Positions 1 to 7,193 of a stretch of DNA of 64,000 bases are shown here, piece by piece. The notes beneath the pieces were generated by a model. That model was not told the DNA's origin and did not search any database. It worked only from the letters and a program-made list of their open reading frames with translations. Source of the DNA: Mesobacterium_A sp034670065 (GTDB lineage Bacteria; Pseudomonadota; Alphaproteobacteria; Rhodobacterales; Rhodobacteraceae); contig JAXMOG010000006.1 of the NCBI GenBank assembly GCA_034670065.1, positions 1-64,000 on the forward strand, written 5' to 3'. The position numbers were made by a program, and so were the translations under genes. Position 1 is the first letter of the stretch; every line of letters begins with the position of its first letter.

Positions 1-126
1 GTACATCAACGGCTTCTACAATCCACGAAGACGCCACTCAGCATTGGGCTGGAAAAGCCCAGTCGCCTTCGAACGAAAGGTGGCTTAAACGAGCTCTTGG
101 GGCGGCACAAAAGCGGGACAGGTCCA
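1..126 (+). mobile_element. Right end of an IS3-family insertion sequence
   Basis: The first 126 bases hold the end of an IS3-type OrfB transposase followed by a short non-coding tail ending in gcgggacaggtcca. Immediately after, at about 125-127, the sequence becomes the interior of an IS5-family transposase gene, read on the other strand. The abrupt switch marks the insertion point. The rest of the IS3 element lies outside the window, so the terminal repeat pair and target duplication cannot be checked here. Confidence 0.75.
2..88 (+). CDS. IS3-family transposase OrfB, C-terminal fragment (runs off window)
   Basis: Twenty-eight codons and a TAA stop are visible. They encode the typical tail of an IS3-family DDE integrase: YINGFYNPRRRHSALGW, then a SPVAFE segment. 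This tail (YNxxRxHSALG...SPxxFE) is characteristic of IS3/IS150-like OrfB proteins and follows the catalytic glutamate. The 5' part, including the DDE core, is outside the window. Its function is transposition of the element that interrupts the IS5 copy next to it. Confidence 0.8.
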   Translation, partial: YINGFYNPRRRHSALGWKSPVAFERKVA

Positions 127-746
127 ATCGCGTCATGGCATTTGCGTGTATCGTATGCCCCGTCAGCAGTGACTGATCCTATGTCTTGATGGAGTGGAAT
201 TTGGTCGAGTAGTTCTGGCAGCATGGGCGCGTCGCCCACATTACTTGTTGTGACCTCGACGGCCCGAACCTCCAACGTTTCCTCGTCAATCCCTATATGT
301 ATTTTGCGCCAAATGCGGCGTTTGGAGCCGCCATGCTTGCGTGCGTTCCATTTGCCTTCATCCTCGGCTTTGATGCCCGTGCTATCAATCAGGAGGTTCA
401 GCGGACCGGTGCCGCCGCGATACGGCAGCTCCACGTTCAGTATTCTCTGGCGGCGGCACAGCGTGCTGAAATCGGGCACTGCCCAGTCCAGTCCGACCAG
501 CTGCAGGAGACTCTCGACGAAACCAGTCGTCTGCCTCAGGGGCATGCCGAACAGGACTTTCATGGTCAGACAGGTCTGGATCGCCGCATCGCTGAACTGC
601 TGTTGTCGACCACGCTTGCCGGTCGGCGGTGGCCGCCATGTCATCCCAGGATCGAACCAAATCGTCAACGATCCACGCTGCTTCAGCGCATCATTGTAAG
701 CCGACCAGTTCGTGGTCTTGTACTTTGTGGGGTGCCAACTGCTCAT
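127..746 (-). pseudogene. IS5-family transposase, 3' end lost to IS3 insertion
   Basis: The reading frame encodes an IS5/IS903-type DDE transposase: an N-terminal DUF4096-like segment (KRGRQQQFSDAAIQ), the first catalytic aspartate in LLIDSTGIK, and the second in TADGAYDTRKCHDAI. Just after this the frame runs into the IS3 end and codes for unrelated residues. The third catalytic region (RSRVETKM in copy 2) is missing, so the protein cannot be active. About 80 percent similarity to copy 2 shows they are relatives, not recent duplicates. Confidence 0.88.
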
Positions 747-809
747 GTCCCCCAGCTATCATGCTGGATTCATGCAGTGAATCCCTACAGGGAATTGTGC
801 AACAAAGCC
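127..809 (-). mobile_element. IS5-family (IS903 subgroup) element, truncated copy 1
   Basis: On the minus strand the element starts with terminal repeat GGCTTTGTTGCACAATT (complement of 793-809), closely matching the left end of the second copy at 9007 and the IS903-type end GGCTTTGTTG. The transposase start and first two thirds follow, then the sequence is cut at about 127 by the IS3 element. The right terminal repeat is not in the window. Its leader, including a short inverted repeat around 750-790, is almost the same as in copy 2. Confidence 0.85.
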
Positions 810-895
810 CAGCTTCATCAGAAAAGAGTCGGACGCATTTGACTGGCTCAGGCATCATCTTCCGATCTTTGTACGGGGCATCTGAGAAAACTGCT

Positions 896-1204
896 CTAGC
901 TGGGCTGCGGCTTCATCTCGACCAGCACATTATTGATTGATACTTCTGGCGGAGACGCAAATAATTCACCAAACCGCTTCATAGTTTTCTGGAATTCGGG
1001 ACTGGCGCTTAGCCGTTTGTAGGATTCGGCATTTTCCCATGTGGCCAAGACCGTGACGATCTCACTCTCTTGGTCATATATCATCCTCGCGCCCAACCAA
1101 TCAGGTTCATCTTGCACAAGCGCACGGTTGGTTTCTTCGAATAGTTCCGCGCAGATCTTGTCAGTCCCTGGCTTCAGCTTAACTCTGGTCATGACAACGT
1201 GCAT
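896..1204 (-). CDS. Antibiotic biosynthesis monooxygenase (ABM) domain protein
   Basis: A protein of about 102 residues beginning MHVVMTRVKLKPGT. The pattern of an early beta strand, a KPGT turn, a helix (ICAELFEETNRAL), and the late ATWENAESYKRLSASPEF segment fits the ABM fold (dimeric alpha+beta barrel, as in YgiN and heme-degrading monooxygenases). The ATG at 1204 was chosen because a good ribosome site, GGAGG, lies just before it; an upstream in-frame start adds 17 residues without conserved character. Catalysis is not certain, since many ABM proteins have unknown substrates. It lies alone between the IS5 remnant and the LysR gene. Confidence 0.7.
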   Translation of the reverse strand: MHVVMTRVKLKPGTDKICAELFEETNRALVQDEPDWLGARMIYDQESEIVTVLATWENAESYKRLSASPEFQKTMKRFGELFASPPEVSINNVLVEMKPQPS

Positions 1205-1540
1205 TTCTTGCCTCCGCATGGATTGGAAACTGACGCTTAATGGGATGGTCCCCATGGGGATTGTGTGATGGTCTACCTCATAAGGTCAAGTTTGTTTCAG
1301 GTTCTCGCGCGAGACAAAGGTGAGCCGCGGCTTGTGTTAGACGTTGAGATTTTGGCACCGACAAGAAACTTTCCTGCCGGAAGTTTCTCGAAAAAGTTTC
1401 GTGAAAAAAGTTCTCAGCGGTTCTTACGCGGGGAAAGTTTTTTTAAGTTGATTGGATCCGTGGTTCGCTGCGGGCGGATCAACGGCTGCTTGAGTTTGAA
1501 GATAGGGTATTTTCGCGCGGTGGATTCAGTTCCAATTGGA
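1205..1540. other. Intergenic stretch with an imperfect inverted repeat
   Basis: No convincing gene. At 1365-1387 there is an inverted repeat, GAAACTTTCC-tgcc-GGAAGTTTC (nine paired bases with one bulged T), followed by several further AAAGTTT / AAGTTTC runs up to about 1445 and a T run (ggggaaagttttttt). It lies downstream of the LysR gene and upstream of the ABM gene, so it could be a terminator for lysR or an operator for the ABM gene. A plus-strand open frame at 1265-1660 here mostly overlaps the LysR 3' end and is not supported. Confidence 0.4.
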
Positions 1541-2428
1541 TCATCCTCCCGCCTGTTGTTTCATCCAGTTTGTAAACAGGTCAAGCTTCCGATCCAGGCT
1601 AGGAGTAGTTTCAGAGACGACATAGAGTCCCTGCGGGCGCTCGACCTTGACCGGGCTTAACTGAACAAGGCTACCGGCGGCCTCATCCGCTGCTGTCATC
1701 CTAGAGTCTGCAAGGATTACCGCTTGCCCCGAAAGGGCCGCGTCAAACATGAAGGCGCGGCTTTCGTATTCGGTGATTTTTTCTGGGTCATCAATTGTTG
1801 CCCCCAACGCGGTTGCCCAGGCCAACCAATCCTCACGCCACCGACTGCCACAGGCTAGCGGAAGGTCTAGAATGTCTTGGGCCGACAAAGGCAATTGACG
1901 CCCGGCTATCAATTGCGGAGCACAAACCGGACTAACAACGTCATTGCAGATGAGCACACAAGACATCCCGTCCCAATCGCCCGCACCGTAGCGCACGGCG
2001 GCGTCAAAGCCAGATTTCCCAAGGTCGACATAGTCGAACGAAAGCGATGGTTTTATCTCGATACCGGGGTGTTGATTGTGAAAGTTCGGAAGACGCGGCA
2101 GCAACCAGCGGTTGCCAAAGAACGGGGCAATCGTGATTTTCAGCGTTCCGGTCAGTTCACTCGTTCGAGCCTGGGCGACGGCCTGCTCGATTGTGTCCAA
2201 CGCTTTGCCCAAGTGTTCAGACAGTGCGCGGCCTGAGTCCGTCAAGACGATTTTACGGGTCTTGCGCTGAAACAAAGTCGTGTTCAGCTCAAGCTCCAGT
2301 CCTTTGATTTGATGGCCGACGGCTGCGGGGGTCACACATAATTCCTCTGCCCCCATCTTGATGCTTTCATGGCGGGCCGCCGCTTCAAAGGCGCGTAATT
2401 GGTTAAGCGAAGGCAAGCGTCTGGTCAT
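1541..2428 (-). CDS. LysR-family transcriptional regulator (GcvA-like)
   Basis: A 295-residue LysR-type regulator. The N-terminal winged helix-turn-helix spans about residues 6-65 (LRAFEAAARHESIKMGAEEL and VTPAAVGHQIKGLE), followed by a linker helix and a periplasmic-binding-protein-like effector domain starting near LKITIAPFFG. The VTPAAVSHQI-type recognition helix and RWLLPRL are typical of the GcvA/AmpR branch. The ATG at 2428 (MTRRLPSLNQ) aligns with the family start; four more codons are possible upstream. It is transcribed away from the homocysteine S-methyltransferase gene, the classical layout for an LTTR controlling its neighbour and itself. Confidence 0.9.
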   Translation of the reverse strand: MTRRLPSLNQLRAFEAAARHESIKMGAEELCVTPAAVGHQIKGLELELNTTLFQRKTRKIVLTDSGRALSEHLGKALDTIEQAVAQARTSELTGTLKITIAPFFGNRWLLPRLPNFHNQHPGIEIKPSLSFDYVDLGKSGFDAAVRYGAGDWDGMSCVLICNDVVSPVCAPQLIAGRQLPLSAQDILDLPLACGSRWREDWLAWATALGATIDDPEKITEYESRAFMFDAALSGQAVILADSRMTAADEAAGSLVQLSPVKVERPQGLYVVSETTPSLDRKLDLFTNWMKQQAGG

Positions 2429-2442
2429 CGGATATACCATAG

Positions 2443-2505
2443 AAAACCTAAGCTATAAGCCAATTTATGATCGTTTGTCAGATGTAGCGAACAAAACCTA
2501 CGCTA
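2443..2505. promoter_or_regulatory. Divergent lysR / methyltransferase promoter region with a 13-bp direct repeat
   Basis: In the 112-bp gap between the divergent genes the motif AAAACCTAAGCTA (2443-2455) recurs as AAAACCTACGCTA (2493-2505), 12 of 13 identical and exactly 50 bp apart, about five helical turns. This spacing on one face of the helix suits two LysR tetramer contact sites. The core CTAAGC/CTACGC does not form a textbook T-N11-A palindrome, so the assignment as operator is an inference. Confidence 0.45.
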
Positions 2506-2540
2506 AGGACACAAAATAATTTTCGCGACAGGAGCATAAC

Positions 2541-3485
2541 ATGACCCGGACATCCCCCCGATTACCGCACGAAACCAGCGATATTTTCCTAACCGATGGC
2601 GGTACTGAAACGTGGTTAATGTACAAGCGCGGTTTCGATCTTCCGGAATTCAGCGCCTTTCATCTGCTGAACGACGACCGGTCCGCAGCGGCCTTGCGGG
2701 AATACTACACCGCTTTTGCGAAAGTTGCCGTTAAGCTTGGTACACCCTTCATTTTTGACAGCCTGACCTACCGCGCCAGTCGTGACTGGGGTGCTTTGCT
2801 TGGGTACTCAACAGAAGGTCTGGCCGAGATGAATTACAAGTGTTTTGAGCTTTATCGTGAATGCGCCGCTGCGGCCGGGTTGAGAGCGGAAAACACTGTG
2901 ATCAGTGGATGTATTGGACCAAAGGGCGACGCCTACCAAACAAATCAGGACTTAACCGCTGAAACTGCCGAAACCTACCACTCCGAGCAGATTGGGACGT
3001 TCAAAAAAGCGAGTGCAGACATCGTAACGGCGCTGACCTTGAACACAACGGACGAGGCGATTGGCATTGCACGGGCCGCTGCCAAAGCAGACTTGCCGTC
3101 GGTTATCGCCTTTACGATTGAAAAGGATCGTAAGCTTCGCAGTGGAGAGACGTTGAAACAGGCTATTGAAACGGTCGATGCAGCGACTGCAAACGCGCCT
3201 GCCTATTACATGATCAATTGCTCACACCCCGTTGATTTCGGTCCAGCACTAGCCAGCGAACCATGGGCACACCGCATCCGTGGATTGCGGGCCAACGCAT
3301 CCTCTTTGGATCATGGTACGTTGTGCCAATTGGGCCATCTCGAAGAAGGCAACCCCGATGAATTAGCGGGCCAATACGTTGACATCCGGGCGGCTTATCC
3401 GAAAATGAATGTCTTTGGCGGATGTTGCGGCACGGACTATGTGCATGTCGAGAAAATTGGCCGGGCGTTGTTGGCGGCTGCATGA
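2541..3485 (+). CDS. Homocysteine S-methyltransferase family protein
   Basis: A 314-residue cobalamin-independent methyltransferase of the Pfam S-methyl_trans family (MmuM, BHMT). It starts with the barrel strand FLTDGGTETWLMY, and carries the zinc-binding cysteines in NCSHP (about residue 227) and GGCCGTD (about 294-297). These three thiols bind zinc and activate homocysteine; the usual methyl donors are S-methylmethionine or betaine. The family glycine-rich segment SGCIGPKGDAY is present. Ribosome site gacaggagc precedes the ATG. It is divergent from the LysR gene, which probably regulates it, and is followed by a terminator, so it is monocistronic. The donor cannot be assigned from sequence alone. 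Confidence 0.85.
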   Translation: MTRTSPRLPHETSDIFLTDGGTETWLMYKRGFDLPEFSAFHLLNDDRSAAALREYYTAFAKVAVKLGTPFIFDSLTYRASRDWGALLGYSTEGLAEMNYKCFELYRECAAAAGLRAENTVISGCIGPKGDAYQTNQDLTAETAETYHSEQIGTFKKASADIVTALTLNTTDEAIGIARAAAKADLPSVIAFTIEKDRKLRSGETLKQAIETVDAATANAPAYYMINCSHPVDFGPALASEPWAHRIRGLRANASSLDHGTLCQLGHLEEGNPDELAGQYVDIRAAYPKMNVFGGCCGTDYVHVEKIGRALLAAA

Positions 3486-3515
3486 GCCACCTAAGAAACA
3501 CATCTGCAAACATTT

Positions 3516-3552
3516 GGGTCAGTCCAGAGCGGGCTGACCCATGTTACTTTTT
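3516..3552 (+). terminator. Rho-independent terminator after the methyltransferase gene
   Basis: Inverted repeat GGGTCAG (3516-3522) and CTGACCC (3534-3540) form a stem closed by a G-rich loop, followed by atgttacTTTTTT. It starts 30 bases after the stop codon of the upstream gene. No gene is seen between here and 3806. Confidence 0.7.
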
Positions 3553-3805
3553 TGAACGCAAAGCTGCCATTCGAACATTCCGCAGCATCGGAAAATGTGG
3601 GCTCTTTCAACGCCTTCGACGCAAATGTCACCAATGGCCGCTTAGCCACAAAAAAGGTTGATTTATTCAAGTCTTTGCGAAAATAATCTCCTTATTTCAA
3701 TGCTATATGGATCCAGTTGCGATCTAACGGGTCAACGCAGCTGACCACCAACGATTACTTTCCCAGCGGAAGAACTCCTAATAACTTTCCTCACGAAAGA
3801 ACCGC

Positions 3806-3994
3806 TCAGACTGAGAAACCCACCCGTTTGGATTGGGCATCGCAGGTTTCACAGCGGAATAAATCATAGCAGCTGTGGAGCACCCATTGCTGGGTATCCA
3901 CGTCCCAACACGCATACGCATCCCGCAGAATATCAGCGGAACCACAGCTGGTGCATCGCGGCTTCGGTAGTTGATCCGGCTCCGCCATCACCAT
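3806..3994 (-). CDS. Small zinc-ribbon protein, copy 1
   Basis: A 62-residue protein with two CxxC knuckles: CTSCGS near residue 14 and CETCDA near residue 48, separated by a WDVDTQQWVLHSCYDLF segment. This is the layout of a zinc ribbon, but no named family was recognised. Its start overlaps the stop of the DUF3768 gene (aatgGTGATGg), so the two are translationally coupled. A close homologue sits at 7288-7476 in the same arrangement. Copy 1 keeps a normal stop in the upstream gene, but that upstream gene has lost its N-terminal part. Confidence 0.6.
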   Translation of the reverse strand: MVMAEPDQLPKPRCTSCGSADILRDAYACWDVDTQQWVLHSCYDLFRCETCDAQSKRVGFSV

Positions 3995-4140
3995 TCCTCC
4001 GCCAGCATGATCGTCAGCACACGACGCGTTTTGCTTAGGTCGGAGGGATCATCCGAACCCAAGGAATAATCCCTGTTGTAGGCGTCAATTTTCCAGAAAC
4101 ACTTATGGCCATGAAATTCGAACGCGCCAAAGTCGTGATC
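3817..4140 (-). repeat. Diverged direct repeat, copy 1 (zinc-ribbon + DUF3768 C-terminal part)
   Basis: These 324 bases align without gaps to 7299-7622, with scattered substitutions (roughly nine in ten positions match). Homology starts at aacccacccgttt and fades within a dozen bases after agtcgtgatc. The repeat covers nearly all of the zinc-ribbon gene and the last 55 or so codons of the DUF3768 gene. Confidence 0.85.
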
Positions 4141-4173
4141 ACGATGTAGGCTACTACTAGGCACATTTGTCAT
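3988..4173 (-). pseudogene. DUF3768 domain protein, N-terminally truncated copy
   Basis: The frame encodes the C-terminal half of a DUF3768-type protein: DHDFGAFEFHGHKCFWKID, then SLGSDDPSDLSKTRRVLTIM and AEEW before TGA. The complete family member at 7194-7817 has about 64 residues in front of this block. Here they are replaced by an unrelated short lead (MTNVPSSSLHR) because homology ends at about 4150. It is therefore probably a 5'-deleted remnant, though a short product starting at 4173 could still be made and translationally feed the zinc-ribbon gene. Confidence 0.6.
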
Positions 4174-4392
4174 CGGGTTTGATCCCTTGGGTCCTTGTCA
4201 GATCAACCATAAATCACTTGGCTTGCGTTCAATGCTGATGGTCATATTCCGACCGGATGCTGCTTCGTAGCGCGCAAATCGTTTGGGTTTCTTGTAACTT
4301 CCCAAGCTCATCACCATAGAACAAGGGCGAGAACAGTCGACACAGGACACAAATTTTGCGAGCATTCGTCTAATCAAATTTGGAGAATGAGC

Positions 4393-5622
4393 ATGCGGTG
4401 TTTTGGGCCAGCCAAGAAAACCTTGCCAGCAGCATTGATCGCATGTGCCCTTGCTCATGGCACAAATGCGCAAGATGCTAAGTCGCCAGATCTTCTATCC
4501 TTTGCGCAAGGCACGCTGCCCATTGGCTTTTCAAGTAGCCCATCGGATCTTCGGGTCGGCGCAGAACATGCGGTGGCGGCAATTGATGGCAACCCGGATG
4601 GATATGTTTCACACCTAAAACCCGCACAAGCTGATGACAGTGTTGAGTTCGTTTACTCTCTTCCCGCTCTAACGAAATTCGACAGTTTTGCCGTGCCGAA
4701 TGTCCAAGAAACCCCAAGCCCGTCGCAGACGTTCTTCAAGCATGTTGATGTGTTGGGCTCAATAGATAGTATCGACGGCCCTTTCGTGGAGCTCGCGAAT
4801 GTCGAGTTGATGACCCATACCGAAGATGGAGAAGTGACCAACTTACTAATGCAAGATCCGCAGCCCGAGGTCCGATGGGTCAAGCTGCGTCTTTCAGGCG
4901 GTATCGATGTCCAAAGGGATAAGAGCTATTTTGAATTCTCAGAACTTGTTGGCACCGGAACCCAACAAGAGCCTGCCTTGTCTGATAACTTTTCTGGGGT
5001 ATGGGCTGGGCGTGGCGTGAAGTTGGAACTTGAACAAAGTGGTGCGACCGTCACTGGGTGTTATGACGGCAACGCGGAATTGACTGGCACTGTTCAGGGG
5101 AACGTCCTGCGGGCATTGGGTCAAAACGCTGCCGGTATTCCGTCCCAATTCATATTGATTGCATCCAACGACGGCAGCATTCGGGGCTTGCGCTCGACAA
5201 ATGGTGCGCCATTCAAAAAATATGACGGAGATCACTCCGACAAAGCACCCAAGTGTCTTCAACCAGACCCACCGAAAATTGGGTGTGGCTCAGTGGTTCA
5301 TGGGATTGGGTTCGACTTTGACAGTGATGTTATTCGCGCGTCCTCCAGCGTTGTTATTGCAGATTTGTATGCGGGTTTGACACAAGACGGTGGAACAGGA
5401 ATTGAAATTGTGGGGCATTCTTCGAGCGAAGGGTCCGCAGACTACAATCGAGACTTGTCACAACGCCGAGCGCAATCTGTTGTCGCGGCCCTGGTGGCGC
5501 TAGGGTTAGATGCCAACGAAGTATCCGCGGATGGCCGGGGGGAGGATGACCCAATCGCCAGTAACGACGATGAAGCCGGTCGGTCGCTCAATCGCCGCGT
5601 TGAAGTCCGATGTACAGGGTAG
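4393..5622 (+). CDS. Secreted OmpA-like peptidoglycan-binding protein
   Basis: About 409 residues. A signal peptide (KKTLPAALIACALAHGTNAQ) is followed by a beta-rich region resembling a discoidin/F5-8-type fold, a lipocalin-like stretch (FSGVWAGRGVKLELEQSG), and a C-terminal OmpA/MotB domain from about residue 300. The OmpA domain has the IGFDFDSD strand, NRDLSQRRAQSV and RSLNRRVEV segments, which carry the Asp and Arg that grip diaminopimelate. It is likely periplasmic or outer-membrane linked and anchored to peptidoglycan. The ATG at 4393 has GGAG seven bases upstream; the ATG at 4387 is too close to it. First gene of a three-gene unit: its stop overlaps the next start by 13 bases. Confidence 0.8.
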   Translation: MRCFGPAKKTLPAALIACALAHGTNAQDAKSPDLLSFAQGTLPIGFSSSPSDLRVGAEHAVAAIDGNPDGYVSHLKPAQADDSVEFVYSLPALTKFDSFAVPNVQETPSPSQTFFKHVDVLGSIDSIDGPFVELANVELMTHTEDGEVTNLLMQDPQPEVRWVKLRLSGGIDVQRDKSYFEFSELVGTGTQQEPALSDNFSGVWAGRGVKLELEQSGATVTGCYDGNAELTGTVQGNVLRALGQNAAGIPSQFILIASNDGSIRGLRSTNGAPFKKYDGDHSDKAPKCLQPDPPKIGCGSVVHGIGFDFDSDVIRASSSVVIADLYAGLTQDGGTGIEIVGHSSSEGSADYNRDLSQRRAQSVVAALVALGLDANEVSADGRGEDDPIASNDDEAGRSLNRRVEVRCTG

Positions 5623-6692
5623 CCATCGGTCTTTTCTGCTTGGCGGTTAAGTCGTTCCGTTCAGGCATGGTGCCTATTATGGCGTCGCTCCTTTTGGCGT
5701 CTGGAATGGCGGCGGCAACACCGAGTTGTGGTGGTGAACCTGGCTGGGCGGCACATCAGGTTTCAGGCTCGATCACGCATCCAACCCCAGGCAAGTTCCA
5801 AGTGGGTGCGCGTTATTTCACCTTTAACCCCAGCGAATTCGGTTGGCGCATCGGGATGCTGGACAGTTATGGTCTAGAAATTCCGATGTTCGCGGCTCCT
5901 GTGCGGCCTGTAGAGACGAACCCTCTGAATCTCGCGGGTTGGCATTTCCGCAACCGTGACAATTCCGGACCTAACGTCGGAAACGTCAACGCCCCACAGC
6001 GCGAGCGTCTGTTCAAGTTTGGAACAATGGCTACGAATGCAGCGAACAATCCCGGATTGCTCACTCCTGCTCTGCCCGCCGAAGGGTTCGGTGGTCTGGG
6101 CGTGCTGTCTATAGACGATTTCACCCTGACGCCACCGGAACCTGGACAACGAGCGGGTTTTATGTCGATTACATTTTCAGTCTGTTTGATCTGGCAAGGG
6201 GGCGGCGAACGACTTGATCCTATAGTTGAGTCCGATCCCGGCGTCGCTTTTGAGCGCGTGGTTGCGACCATGCGGGGGTGTGGTTTGGACACGTCGGTTT
6301 ACAGACTGTCAGATCGCATGTCCAAAGGGCGTGAAGGGGCCCAGCGTCCCTTTTTGGAACCGGACTTGGATGGTGATGACATCCCTGACCTGGTTGTACC
6401 TGTCACGCGCAAGAACGACGCGACCCCTGGTTTGGCGATTTGCCTAATTGGCAATGAAAGCATTGTAATAATTGGATACACGGGCCGCATCGGTAAGCAC
6501 TTTGACCCCGCCTATTTCAACAGCGCCGACGGATGGCAGATACATCGCGGACAGGTTTATCCTTCCCCGGAAGAAGGCCCTCCGCCGACACTTTCCGCAG
6601 ATGCAATTCTTTTGAGCAAAGAAGAGTCGTCCAGCGTTCTTCTTTATTTGGACCAAAACCTGACGGTATCCAGCTACTGGCAAGGAGATTGA
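5610..6692 (+). CDS. Secreted protein of unknown function with FG-GAP-like calcium loop
   Basis: A 360-residue protein I do not recognise overall. The N terminus has a hydrophobic export segment (MVPIMASLLLASGMAAATP); a start at 5667 would place it at the extreme N terminus. Around residue 250 the sequence DLDGDDIPDLVVPV matches an EF-hand-like/FG-GAP calcium-binding loop of the kind found in secreted adhesins and integrin-like repeats, present only once here. The front half is rich in Gly, Pro and Asn. It overlaps the OmpA-like gene by 13 bases and is followed one base later by the next gene, so the three are co-translated, suggesting a shared envelope role. Confidence 0.6.
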   Translation: MYRVAIGLFCLAVKSFRSGMVPIMASLLLASGMAAATPSCGGEPGWAAHQVSGSITHPTPGKFQVGARYFTFNPSEFGWRIGMLDSYGLEIPMFAAPVRPVETNPLNLAGWHFRNRDNSGPNVGNVNAPQRERLFKFGTMATNAANNPGLLTPALPAEGFGGLGVLSIDDFTLTPPEPGQRAGFMSITFSVCLIWQGGGERLDPIVESDPGVAFERVVATMRGCGLDTSVYRLSDRMSKGREGAQRPFLEPDLDGDDIPDLVVPVTRKNDATPGLAICLIGNESIVIIGYTGRIGKHFDPAYFNSADGWQIHRGQVYPSPEEGPPPTLSADAILLSKEESSSVLLYLDQNLTVSSYWQGD

Positions 6693-6693
6693 C

Positions 6694-7068
6694 GTGTCGC
6701 AAAAAAGGAAAATCCTTGTTGCATTGGTCGTGGTTTGGGCAATCATTTTTGTCGCTTCATATTTCATGTCTACTCGGATCGAAGGCCCCCGCAATATCGA
6801 CACCGGATTCAAACGTTTGGATGTGTTGGCACGCTATCAACTTATCGCCTTTGGTGTCGCTGTTGTTTCTGCCGTTGCAGGTGTTGTCTGGCGACATGAC
6901 GGCAGGCGAATGATGCTGTTAGGCCTAGCCCCACTGATCATCACAACCCTACTCATTGCGGGCATTGTCGGAGGAACAATGATCTTGAACCCAAGATTGA
7001 CCCCAGAAGAGGCGTATCAGCCACCAAATATAACAGCCCCAGCGGATAAGTTGCCTGTCCAGAATTGA
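6694..7068 (+). CDS. Small membrane protein of unknown function
   Basis: A 124-residue protein starting with GTG one base after the stop of the preceding gene, with GGAG a few bases upstream. Three hydrophobic segments are visible: ILVALVVVWAIIFVASYFM, LIAFGVAVVSAVAGVVW and LGLAPLIITTLLIAGIVGG. The C-terminal tail is polar and proline-rich. No family was recognised. It ends the OmpA-like operon; nothing clear follows on the plus strand until 8083. Confidence 0.6.
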   Translation: MSQKRKILVALVVVWAIIFVASYFMSTRIEGPRNIDTGFKRLDVLARYQLIAFGVAVVSAVAGVVWRHDGRRMMLLGLAPLIITTLLIAGIVGGTMILNPRLTPEEAYQPPNITAPADKLPVQN

Positions 7069-7193
7069 GGGATCGTTGCGGCGTTCGTGCGATCAGTTAA
7101 ACGGCGGCATAATCCGTTATCTTACCGGTTCGTGCATAGTGCAGCGAAGGTCCGCGTCAGCCAATAAAACTTGATCAAATAAAAATTTCTGCA

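Noticed and set aside
1265..1660. Plus-strand open frame of 131 codons
   Set aside because: It overlaps the 3' end of the LysR gene on the opposite strand, has no ribosome site and no recognisable features.
2429..2540. SAM or other methionine riboswitch upstream of the homocysteine methyltransferase
   Set aside because: The leader is about 100 bases and A+T-rich with no stem consistent with a known SAM riboswitch; the repeat pair and divergent LysR gene explain control better.
3422..3661. Plus-strand open frame after the methyltransferase
   Set aside because: It starts inside the methyltransferase gene and spans the terminator hairpin.
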